From positions 5,438,501 to 5,502,500 of the forward strand of contig NZ_CP152002.1 of the NCBI RefSeq assembly GCF_038595055.1: a DNA stretch of 64,000 nt. The letters are read 5' to 3'. This stretch comes from Paenibacillus sp. FSL R7-0345. Its GTDB lineage: Bacteria; Bacillota; Bacilli; Paenibacillales; Paenibacillaceae. The translations under genes and the position numbers were made by a program. Positions 51,644 to 59,108 of this stretch are shown piece after piece. The notes under the pieces are model-generated. The model did no database searches and was not told where the DNA came from. It saw only the letters and a program-made list of their open reading frames with translations. How positions within the stretch are numbered: the first letter of the stretch is position 1; every line of letters starts with the position of its first letter.

Positions 51644-52382
51644 TGCCGTATCCCCCCAGCAGCGAAAGTGTATCGATGATTTTCTGGAAAAAGCTCTGGC
51701 GGTTGTCGCCGCGGTGAATTTCGGTATAGAACCGGCCGTCCTTGATAAACACCACGCGATGGCAGTAGCTGGCGGCCACAGCGTCATGGGTAACGAGCAG
51801 CATCGTCGTTTTGTGCTCCTGGTTGATCGTCACCAGCATATCCATAACATCCTTGGCCGCTTTGGAATCCAGATTGCCGGTAGGCTCATCTGCCAGCAGC
51901 AGCTTGGGCGAATGAATCATCGCTCTGGCAATGGCTGTCCGCTGGGACTGGCCTCCCGAGATTTCATAAGTCCGCTTTTTTAGAATAGAGGCTATGCCCA
52001 GCTTGTCCGCGATCCGCTGCGCCTTCTCCTTCATTTCACGGACCGGGGCTCCGTCCAGCGTCAGCGGCAGCACCATGTTCTCCTCCACAGTCAGCGTGTT
52101 CAGCAGATTGAAATCCTGGAAGACGAAGCCTAGCTGACGGCGGCGGAAGACGGCCAGCTCATTTTTGCCCATAGTGCCTATGCTCCTGCCGTCGATCAGA
52201 ATCTCTCCTGTAGTCGGGCTGTCGACGGTGGCGATCAGGTTCAGGAGTGTCGTTTTTCCGCTTCCCGACGGCCCCATGATCCCGATGAATTCTCCCTCTT
52301 CCACTGTCAGATCAATGTCTGTCAGCGCCCGGTAAGCGATGTTCCCTTCATATATTTTATTGACCTGTTTTACCTGCAGCAT
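51615..52382 (-). CDS. Bce-type ABC transporter ATPase
   Basis: A 255-residue ATPase. Walker A GPSGSGKTTLLNLIATVD, signature ISGGQSQRTAIARA, Walker B LLLADEPTGNLDSK and the switch histidine in LLVTHDAVAASYC are intact. It belongs to the MacB/BceA cluster. The ATG at 52382 has GAGAGGAGA upstream. It is the first gene of the transporter operon, 308 bp after the kinase gene, and the 16-bp inverted repeat at 52475-52490 lies in front of it. Confidence 0.94.
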   Translation of the reverse strand: MLQVKQVNKIYEGNIAYRALTDIDLTVEEGEFIGIMGPSGSGKTTLLNLIATVDSPTTGEILIDGRSIGTMGKNELAVFRRRQLGFVFQDFNLLNTLTVEENMVLPLTLDGAPVREMKEKAQRIADKLGIASILKKRTYEISGGQSQRTAIARAMIHSPKLLLADEPTGNLDSKAAKDVMDMLVTINQEHKTTMLLVTHDAVAASYCHRVVFIKDGRFYTEIHRGDNRQSFFQKIIDTLSLLGGYGNDIPSIRIP

Positions 52383-52474
52383 CTTTGCTCTTGTCTCCTC
52401 TCTATAGCCGGCTGGTTCTGTACCCAATATACAGGGCTGACGGAAGAGTCGCTATCGAATAAGGTTTCACTTTT

Positions 52475-52490
52475 CTTACAAGCATGTAAG
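52475..52490. promoter_or_regulatory. candidate response-regulator site upstream of the Bce-type transporter
   Basis: CTTACA-TGCT-TGTAAG (minus strand) is a perfect 6-bp inverted repeat with a 4-nt spacer. It overlaps a possible -35 element (TTGTAA) with TCGATA 17 bp downstream, as expected for an activated promoter. It is 93 bp upstream of the ATPase start. Binding by the adjacent response regulator is inferred from position only. Confidence 0.45.
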
Positions 52491-52530
52491 CTATATAAAT
52501 GGAACTGATGATTATTTAAATTTGGGATAG

Positions 52531-52672
52531 ACCGTGACTCCAGGAATGTTTGGACTTCCAGCCGCTGTTATGTTTGTATTTCCTGATTATGACCGCTGGC
52601 TAGGGTAGAAATCCAAACATAAAGGCGGACGCTCCGCTCTTCCAGTTCCAAAATTCCATCCGCCACTTTTCC
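52531..52672. repeat. dispersed intergenic repeat, copy 2
   Basis: Starts ACCGTGACTCCAG and includes GTTTGGACTTCCAGCCGCTG, GATTATGACCGCTGG and a second part with AAAGGCGGACGCTCCGC and TTCCATCCGCC. The outer GGCGGA/TCCGCC pairs could form a hairpin. The first half matches 42761-42840. It lies between the kinase gene and the ATPase gene and fills most of the gap. Confidence 0.75.
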
Positions 52673-52690
52673 CTTATTTGAATGTTTAGT

Positions 52691-53695
52691 TCAATTTATA
52701 TAAGCCTGGACAGCGAAGATAAGCCGGACCACTGTCCCCGCTCCAGCCTCTGACTCCAGTTCAATCCCATGCCCGAGCCGGTCGGCAGATTCTTTGGTCA
52801 CATACAACCCCACCCCTGTGGATTCACGCAGCCCGCGTCCGTTCTCACCGGTGAAAAAGGGATCAAACACCCGCTTAAGGTCGGACGCCTGAATGCCGAT
52901 CCCCTCATCCCTGACCTCTATAACAGCCTCACTGTTCCGCAAATAACAGGAAACCATGATTTTTTTCTCGCCGGAAGCTTTAACCGCAGTGTATTTGATC
53001 GCATTGTTAATAATCTGGGACAGCATGAAAAACAGCCATTTCTCGTCCGTCTGGACGGAAATGCCCGGATCAGCGGCTTCCACCGCCGGATAGATCCGGT
53101 TGCGGATAAACTGGCGTTTATGCTCATGCAGAACCTCATGGATCAGCTGCGGCAGAACCACCTGTCTGATATTAAAATCCTTCTCGAACGCCCGCAGCCT
53201 GGCCATGTACAGCACCGTATGCAGACCGCTGCGCATCCGCTCCAGCTCCTCCCGGATGCTGGCAAACTCAGGCTCGTCCATATTCTGGACCGTAAGCTCG
53301 ATAACCGAAAGCGGGGTCTTCATCTGGTGCACCCACTGGTCGATGAAGCTCAGATGCTGCTCCTGCTGTTTTTTCATTGTGGTAAGCTGCTGCATGGTAT
53401 GGCGGTAGTGGGAATGCAGCAGCTCTTCCAGGGCTTTGGATACGGGGGCTTCCTCTATTTTTTGAAAGGCTTCATCCAGTGAATCAAGCGGCCGGCTGAG
53501 CCGGAGATAAAAGCGGCGGCGGGTCATGTAGTGGTGAACCAGATAACAGGAGAGGAAGAACAATCCTATAAAAACAGCATACAAGGCTACCGGCAGCTGA
53601 CGGTATCCGTCCAGCCAGTAGATGGAGACAATCGCCCCGAACTGGATTAGCTGCACGGCAATCAGCAGCAGGTGCTCACGCAGAAACAGCTTCAT
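52691..53695 (-). CDS. intramembrane-sensing histidine kinase (BceS type)
   Basis: A 334-residue kinase with two N-terminal helices (LLIAVQLIQFGAIVSIYWL and LPVALYAVFIGLFFLSCYL) joined by only ~5 residues outside, so there is no sensor domain; such kinases take their signal from the partner transporter. The phosphorylated His is in HQMKTPLSVIE, then QIINNAIKYTA (N box), DEGIGIQ (G1) and STGVGLYVTK (G2). The ATG overlaps the regulator stop by one base (TGATG), so translation is coupled. Its partner transporter is the operon just downstream. Confidence 0.94.
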   Translation of the reverse strand: MKLFLREHLLLIAVQLIQFGAIVSIYWLDGYRQLPVALYAVFIGLFFLSCYLVHHYMTRRRFYLRLSRPLDSLDEAFQKIEEAPVSKALEELLHSHYRHTMQQLTTMKKQQEQHLSFIDQWVHQMKTPLSVIELTVQNMDEPEFASIREELERMRSGLHTVLYMARLRAFEKDFNIRQVVLPQLIHEVLHEHKRQFIRNRIYPAVEAADPGISVQTDEKWLFFMLSQIINNAIKYTAVKASGEKKIMVSCYLRNSEAVIEVRDEGIGIQASDLKRVFDPFFTGENGRGLRESTGVGLYVTKESADRLGHGIELESEAGAGTVVRLIFAVQAYIN

Positions 53696-54399
53696 CAGAC
53701 ACCTTCTCCCCAAGTAACATTCAGCCGGTACCCCGTTCCCCTGACTGTCAGCACAGCCTCCTCGATTCCAAGCTCCTGCAGCTTTTTGCGGACCCGGGTA
53801 ATGTTCACATTAAGCGTATTCTCATCAATAAAGGCCTGCGGCTGGTCCCACAGCTTCTCAAGCAGCGCTTCCCTGCTGGCCACCCGCGGGTAACGCTCCA
53901 TCAGGCTCTCAAGAATATCCGTTTCCTTTTGGGTCAGGCTGACGATGTCTTTCCCGAGCTGCAGCTCAAGCCTTTCGGGATACAGGATAAGCCCGTCCTG
54001 TTCAATCACTGTCTCCTGGCGTACTCCGGCATATTCCCCGAAAGCCCGCCGCAGATGGCTGCGGATTTTGGCCAGCACAACCCCGGAATGAAACGGCTTG
54101 GTAATATAATCATCACCGCCGTTCTCCAGCGCCATAATCTGGTCCATTTCACCCTCACGGGCCGAAATAAACAGAATCGGACAGGTGGAGACGCGGCGGA
54201 TCTGCCGGCACCAGTAGTATCCGTCGTAGCTCGGCAGGTTCACATCAAGCAGCACCAGCTCCGGCTGTGCTTGCCTGAATTCCTCCAGCACCAGCTGAAA
54301 GTCCTGCACCAGCACTGCCTCGTACCCGTATTTTTGAATGGCAGACTGCAGTAGCTCCGCAATTTTGATGTCATCCTCCACGATCAATATTTTGGACAT
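53695..54399 (-). CDS. OmpR-family response regulator (BceR type)
   Basis: A 234-residue regulator. The receiver domain has the acidic pocket VEDD, phospho-Asp in LVLLDVNLPSYDGY, Thr/Ser in FISAREGE and Lys in YITKPFHSG. The C-terminal winged helix (NVNITRVRKKLQELGIEEAV, LTVRGTGYRLN) is complete. ATG at 54399 has AGGAG 10 nt upstream; a GTG two codons before is possible. It is upstream of the kinase, and probably controls the transporter operon from the inverted repeat at 52475. Confidence 0.95.
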   Translation of the reverse strand: MSKILIVEDDIKIAELLQSAIQKYGYEAVLVQDFQLVLEEFRQAQPELVLLDVNLPSYDGYYWCRQIRRVSTCPILFISAREGEMDQIMALENGGDDYITKPFHSGVVLAKIRSHLRRAFGEYAGVRQETVIEQDGLILYPERLELQLGKDIVSLTQKETDILESLMERYPRVASREALLEKLWDQPQAFIDENTLNVNITRVRKKLQELGIEEAVLTVRGTGYRLNVTWGEGV

Positions 54400-54435
54400 A
54401 AGCACCGCTCTCCTAACTGTTTCAATCAGCGAAAC

Positions 54436-55812
54436 TCAATAAATCGGATATCCCCATACGAACATCGCCAGATACAGCAGACTTCCTGCTATACATAATA
54501 CCGTTATGGCACTGTCCTTAGCCTTATCCTTCGTAAGCAGTACAACCGCAAAGGCCAGCGGAAAAGCGGCAGCCAGATAACGCGGCGCGGACAGCAGCCA
54601 GGTCGGACCGGTCACGAATACAAAATACACAATCATATAGGCAGTATAGGAAGGATGGAGCTTCCTGGCGCTTTTGAACATTACATACAGTGTAGTAAAA
54701 ATAGCGAGCAGATTCGGCAGCCAGAGCCCCAGAAAGCTGCGGCTGTCCCCTTCCTTGAACTTGCCGACCGCGTACTCCATCTGGTACCTCACGGTATCAA
54801 AAAACAGATACTGCCGCTGGAACCAGTGCTCCCGCTGATAAATGCTGAACTGCAGCGCATCCCCGTAGACTGCGTAGTTGATGTACAGGTAGGCCAGCAG
54901 ACCAAGCGGGACGATTGCCAGGCATCCTGCAGCAGCTGCAAGCTTGCGCTTGAAGGCTTGTTTATGTGCAGATTTGTACGTTTCAGCAAGATCGCGCCAC
55001 AGCTCGATCGCAATCGGCACTGCCAGCAGTACCCCCGGAGAACGCGTAAATCCGGCCAGGGCGGCGCATAGACTGGCGAACAGCCACTTTTTTTGGCGGG
55101 CCAGGTAAATGGACAGCAGTGATAACAGCAGGAATAAGGACTCGGTCATCGGCAGCAGGAAGAAGAAGGCAGCGGGGAAAATAAACATATATTTCACCAC
55201 CCGGAGGGCCTCTTTCCTGTCCATATCCATTGAAGCAAGCTCATAAGCAACCAGTGCAAAGGCCGCCGTACAGAGATTGGCTACAGCATAGCCTGCGGCA
55301 AGATAATTATTCGTAAAGAAGTGAACCACCTTAATCAGAATTGGAAAAAAAGGCAGGAACACGATATGGAACCGCGGATCTCCCTCCGTCACATACCAGT
55401 TCTCGGCAATCCCCAGATAAGAGGGTGCATCGATTCCCGTAATATGCAGAGCTTCATTTAAAGGCCGGGCCAGGCCTCCGGTATATCCGTTTTTGAGGAC
55501 AAGAAAAGCATAAGCAGCAGTCAGCAGCAGTACCCGGCTAACCAGCAGCCAGACCAGTATTTTCGTCCATGCCTGTCTCCGCAGACCGGCAGTGTCCTCC
55601 AGTCTGGTATACTGCGGACTCCACCCGGCTGCAAGATACCCGGTTAATGCGGGGATCGCCCGCAGGCCAATCCATATAAATAATCCGTAGCAGGCCACAG
55701 CCGCTGCCGTACCCGTAAACGTCCAGCTGTCAGCATGCACTGCCCAGTACACCCCGGCAGCTGCCATGACGGCTGCAAAAATTACAGAGATGCTTCGATT
55801 AACCTTCTCCAT
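54436..55812 (-). CDS. multi-spanning membrane protein, PIG-V-like mannosyltransferase family
   Basis: A 458-residue protein with about 10-12 helices. The first loop has the acidic region HITGIDAPSYLGIAENWYVT, the position of the catalytic Asp in GT-C enzymes, then FHIVFLPFFPILIKVVHFF and PMTESLFLLLSLLSIYLARQ, which match the bacterial PIG-V/GPI mannosyltransferase 2-like group. The substrate, probably a lipid-linked sugar and an exported acceptor, is unknown. It starts at 55812 with AAGGGGGAGC, not at the ATG 7 codons before. It lies 36 bp upstream of the response-regulator gene and may share its transcript. Confidence 0.75.
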   Translation of the reverse strand: MEKVNRSISVIFAAVMAAAGVYWAVHADSWTFTGTAAAVACYGLFIWIGLRAIPALTGYLAAGWSPQYTRLEDTAGLRRQAWTKILVWLLVSRVLLLTAAYAFLVLKNGYTGGLARPLNEALHITGIDAPSYLGIAENWYVTEGDPRFHIVFLPFFPILIKVVHFFTNNYLAAGYAVANLCTAAFALVAYELASMDMDRKEALRVVKYMFIFPAAFFFLLPMTESLFLLLSLLSIYLARQKKWLFASLCAALAGFTRSPGVLLAVPIAIELWRDLAETYKSAHKQAFKRKLAAAAGCLAIVPLGLLAYLYINYAVYGDALQFSIYQREHWFQRQYLFFDTVRYQMEYAVGKFKEGDSRSFLGLWLPNLLAIFTTLYVMFKSARKLHPSYTAYMIVYFVFVTGPTWLLSAPRYLAAAFPLAFAVVLLTKDKAKDSAITVLCIAGSLLYLAMFVWGYPIY

Positions 55813-56060
55813 CTGCTCCCCCTTGTGGTTCATAACAATATGTATATTTGTTCTATCAGCCTAAGTAATTTTTACCATAAGACCGTGGGATTGTCTTTAC
55901 AATCTTTAATCCGGCAATGCTCAAACCGCAATATACCTAATCAATTACACAACAAACCGATATTATATCAGATTTATAATGAGGTTAAGAACAATATAGC
56001 GACACTTTATTAGACTAGAGTGAGATTAAAACAATAGCCATATTAGGAGGTTATTTTAAC

Positions 56061-57197
56061 ATGAACCGGAAATCCGCAATTGAACAGACTCTGGCCACCA
56101 CCCGCCTTAACATTGAACGTTTCGGTAACCGTTTTCCAATTGTCAGCATGGGCGACGGCAAATACTTTATGACTGACCAGACCAACTGGACGGAGGGCTT
56201 CTGGTCGGGTATTTTGTGGCTGAGCTATGAATACAGCAAAGATCCCGGGCTCTATTATGCAGCGATCCAGTCGGTGGATTCCTTCCGTAAGCGTATGGAA
56301 GCAGGCCAGGAGCTGGATCATCATGATATCGGCTTCCTCTACTCGCTGTCTGCCAAGGCGCGGTGGATCGTTGACAACGATGAAGCCTCCCGCCTGCTGG
56401 CGCTGCAGGCCGCCGATATGCTGATGAAGCGCTGGCGCTCTGCGCCGCAGGTATTCCAGGCCTGGGGGCCGGAAGGGGACCCCGACAACGGCGGGCGGAT
56501 TATCATCGACTGCCTCATGAATCTCCCGCTGCTCTACTGGGCAGCTGAACAGACCGGAGACCGCAGGTACGCTGAGTGTGCAACCCTTCAAGCCGACCAA
56601 AGCCGCCGATTCCTGGTACGCGGAGACGACTCCTCCTACCATACCTTTTACTTTGACCAGGAGAACGGAAATGCCATCCGCGGCGGAACCGCGCAGGGCT
56701 TCCGGGACGGATCGACCTGGACGCGGGGCCAGGCATGGGGCGTTTACGGCTTCGCCCTGGCCTACCGCTATACGCGGGAGGAGCGTTTCCTCGAAACCTC
56801 GCAGAGACTGGCCCGCTACTTCCTTGAGCATCTCCCTGAGGACCATGTCGCCTATTGGGATTTCGATGCCCCGCAGGAGGAAGGCACAGCGCGTGACAGC
56901 TCAGCTTCAGCCATCTTTGTGTGCGGCGTACTTGAGCTGCTGGAACACCTGCCGGAAGGCGACCCGGACCGCGCTCTGCTGAGCGAAGCGGTGAACCAGT
57001 CGATGGATTCGCTGATCAGCAACTACTTCACCGCCGGCAACCCGGACGAGGAAGGCTTCCTGCGCCACGGCTCTTACTCGGTCAGAGGCAACTCCTCTCC
57101 CGACGATTTCATGATCTGGGGCGACTATTTCTTCCTGGAGGCGCTGCTGCGCCTGGAGCAGGGAATTCCGGGGTATTGGTACGGGCGGCAGGCGTAA
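56061..57197 (+). CDS. GH88 unsaturated glucuronyl/galacturonyl hydrolase
   Basis: A 378-residue (alpha/alpha)6-barrel enzyme that removes 4,5-unsaturated uronic acids left by polysaccharide lyases. The two catalytic Asp residues correspond to Asp-89 in ELDHHDIGFLYSLSAKARW and Asp-150 in GGRIIIDCLMNLPLLYW, close to Asp-88 and Asp-149 of the Bacillus GL1 enzyme. The start MNRKSAIEQTLATTRLNIE and TNWTEGFWSGILWLSYEY are also typical. No signal peptide, so it acts inside the cell on imported oligosaccharides. AGGAGG precedes the ATG. TATAAT occurs at 55975 but without a convincing -35 element. Confidence 0.93.
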   Translation: MNRKSAIEQTLATTRLNIERFGNRFPIVSMGDGKYFMTDQTNWTEGFWSGILWLSYEYSKDPGLYYAAIQSVDSFRKRMEAGQELDHHDIGFLYSLSAKARWIVDNDEASRLLALQAADMLMKRWRSAPQVFQAWGPEGDPDNGGRIIIDCLMNLPLLYWAAEQTGDRRYAECATLQADQSRRFLVRGDDSSYHTFYFDQENGNAIRGGTAQGFRDGSTWTRGQAWGVYGFALAYRYTREERFLETSQRLARYFLEHLPEDHVAYWDFDAPQEEGTARDSSASAIFVCGVLELLEHLPEGDPDRALLSEAVNQSMDSLISNYFTAGNPDEEGFLRHGSYSVRGNSSPDDFMIWGDYFFLEALLRLEQGIPGYWYGRQA

Positions 57198-57278
57198 GGG
57201 CGTGGTGAGTGGGAAAGGATGAAGAGCGGTAAGGGACAGGACTGAGAAGCGAGAAACTGATGGCCTGTTGGAAGGATT

Positions 57279-57379
57279 GGTGGGGGCGTTTGCTGGGGGC
57301 GTTGCTGGGGGCGTTTGCTGGGGGCGTTTGCTAGGGGCGTTTGCTGGGGTGGTTGCTGGGGGTTTGCTGGGGTGGTTGG
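57279..57379. repeat. short G-rich tandem repeat (12-13 bp unit)
   Basis: About eight copies of GGGGGCGTTTGCT with small changes (GGGGTGGTTGCT, GGGGGTTTGCT). It lies 80 bp after the GH88 stop. The G-runs of 4-6 on one strand could form quadruplexes. The unit length varies (11-13 bp), so no open frame is preserved. Confidence 0.85.
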
Positions 57380-57629
57380 GTGAAGACACTCGTGGACGTT
57401 CTGGCTTCGGGCAGAGCTTCTTCCGGCGATGATGAGGGCTGGGAGTAGAGATCTTTGTTGAGAGTGATACTTCCGGTATACTGTCACCTTCCTGGCGGTG
57501 AGACGTTTGCGAGTAGTATTTGGATGGATGTGTGGGCTATGGGCGACAAAGTTCAGAGTTTAGCTGAGAGGTAGGCTCGATAGTTAGTTAAGAGTAACTA
57601 GTCTTGGGGGAGCAGCATACTCCCTCGCC
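57380..57629. other. non-coding stretch between the two tandem arrays
   Basis: No gene, promoter or terminator that I can support. The only open frames here are shadows that also cross the tandem repeats. Confidence 0.5.
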
Positions 57630-57897
57630 CGCTGGAATCAGAGGCATTTCTGCCTCTCATTTCGCTCCTTTCCTCTCATACGCTGGAATCAGAGGCATTT
57701 TTGCCTCTCATTTCGCATATTTCCCCATATCTGCCTCTCATTTCGCTCCTTTCCTCTCATCCGCTGGAATCAGAGGCATTTTTGCCTCTCATTTTGCCCA
57801 TTCTACCTCATCTGTCGGATTCAGAGGCACTTTTGCCTCTCATTTCGGCCATTTTCTCACATCTGCCGGAATCAGAGGCATTTTTGCCTCTATTACC
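57630..57897. repeat. 51-bp tandem array with internal hairpins
   Basis: Units start at 57630, 57681, 57762, 57813 and 57864; units 1, 4 and 5 are exactly 51 bp. Between units 2 and 4 is a partial copy (57730-57761). Consensus: CGCTGGAATCAGAGGCATTT then TTGCCTCTCATTTCGC and a variable pyrimidine-rich tail. Each unit has AGAGGCA and TGCCTCT as a 7-bp stem. As 51 is a multiple of 3, one frame stays open and would give a 17-residue repeat (GIRGIFASHFAPF), but there is no ribosome site. The 57898-58061 remainder has nothing obvious except the AraC start region. Confidence 0.9.
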
Positions 57898-58061
57898 ATA
57901 GCCAATGGGCCGAACCTGCCTACTTTGTGGGATTTTCCCCTCAAATTATTAACCTGGTTACTTGGAGTTGTATAGTTACTTAAGCGCGGAGAGGAAACGG
58001 TTTCTTTTTAACGGACGGCTACTTATACTAAAAGTAATATTGGTTGATGAGGGAGCGCTGC

Positions 58062-58922
58062 ATGAACAGGGACGATTATCTGCCGCAGGGGCTGGAGCCC
58101 GGGTTGTTTATGTATAAGTACAAGTATGAGGATGCGGAAGCTCATTGGTTTCATGCGCACAGGGGCATTGAGATGTTGTACATTTATAGCGGCCGCGGTG
58201 AGATTATGGCAGAGAATCAGACGTATCCGATCCGGGATCATACGCTGGTCTGGTTCCAGCCCTATCAGCTGCACCGTGTGCTTGTTCCTGCGGCCGAGGG
58301 CCATTCGTATATCCGGACCAATCTGACGTTTGATCCCGGTTTTTTGGAGCGTTATCTTGCGGCCTTTCCTTTACTGGACAGGTTTTTTCGCAGCCTGTGG
58401 AAGGGGAGCCTGCAGCGGCCTGTTTTATATGAGATGCAAAATACGCCTGTTGCTGCTCTACTCGAGGAATTGCATTATGCTGACAACAGCTCTGGTGAGG
58501 ATCGTGAAGAAAATACGGGGCTTCTGCTGCTTCAGTTAATCCGGCTGCTGCAAAAGAACATGTCCGGTGTGTTGCCCGAGGATTACATGGAACAGACACG
58601 CGGAGGATCGCATGCAGCACGAATTACCGGATGGCTGGACGAACACTATAAAGAGCCTTTTAGCCTGGAGAAACTGGCAGCCGCGATGCACCTTTCCCCA
58701 TATCATATTTCCCATTTGTTTACGGAGTTTGCCGGAATCACCCTGTCTGAATATGTAATACAGCGTCGCGTGAGGGAAGCCAGTATTCTGCTTGCCAACA
58801 CCCCCATGTCTGTCCAGGAGATTGCGGCGGAAGTGGGCAGCTATTCTCCATCGTATTTTAGCCAAATGTTTAAAAAGCAAAAAGGAATTTCCCCGGAGAA
58901 ATACAGGAAGAGCATCCGCTGA
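58062..58922 (+). CDS. AraC-family transcription regulator with cupin domain
   Basis: A 286-residue regulator. The N-terminal cupin-like sugar-sensing part (residues ~15-85, with EAHWFHAHRGIEMLYIYSGR) is followed by two C-terminal helix-turn-helix motifs: FSLEKLAAAMHLSPYHISHL and VQEIAAEVGSYSPSYFSQMF, ending KKQKGISPEKYRKSIR. ATG at 58062 has GAGGGAG 6 nt upstream; the earlier TTG/ATG at 58044 have none. It lies between the GH88 gene and the convergent GH94 gene, and probably controls one or both sets. The inducer is unknown. Confidence 0.92.
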   Translation: MNRDDYLPQGLEPGLFMYKYKYEDAEAHWFHAHRGIEMLYIYSGRGEIMAENQTYPIRDHTLVWFQPYQLHRVLVPAAEGHSYIRTNLTFDPGFLERYLAAFPLLDRFFRSLWKGSLQRPVLYEMQNTPVAALLEELHYADNSSGEDREENTGLLLLQLIRLLQKNMSGVLPEDYMEQTRGGSHAARITGWLDEHYKEPFSLEKLAAAMHLSPYHISHLFTEFAGITLSEYVIQRRVREASILLANTPMSVQEIAAEVGSYSPSYFSQMFKKQKGISPEKYRKSIR

Positions 58923-59108
58923 AACGGGACAGCACAGACAGGAAATCAGAGCTCTACCTTTAGCCAGCTTCTCCACAGCAGCAACAATGTCTTTTATGCT
59001 CCAGCTGAAATCCCCGGCAAAAATTGCCCCTTTTTGAATGGAAGTGATACGCCTCCAATTCGGTAAGGAGCGATTCTTTGCCGAGTCAGCTCTTCCATTG
59101 ATATTCTC
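58923..59108 (-). other. possible coding remnant after the GH94 stop
   Basis: On the minus strand the GH94 frame stays open after its TAG for about 60 codons, giving ...KNRSLPNWRRITSIQ and GAIFAGDFSWSIKDIVAAVE and on to EKLAKGRALIS, a plausible protein-like helix, then continues antisense to AraC. It has no start codon of its own. A second frame has ATG at 59098 with TAGGAG in front and encodes 34 residues (MEELTRQRIAPYRIGGVSLP...). I do not recognise either. It may be a gene remnant or chance. Confidence 0.25.

Noticed and set aside
56975..57389. Minus-strand open frames of Pro/Ala-rich sequence after GH88
   Set aside because: They arise from the G-rich minisatellite and the antisense of GH88.
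57604..57975. Open frame of 123 codons across the 51-bp array on the plus strand
   Set aside because: It exists because the unit length is a multiple of three. No ribosome site or homology, and the product is a low-complexity repeat.
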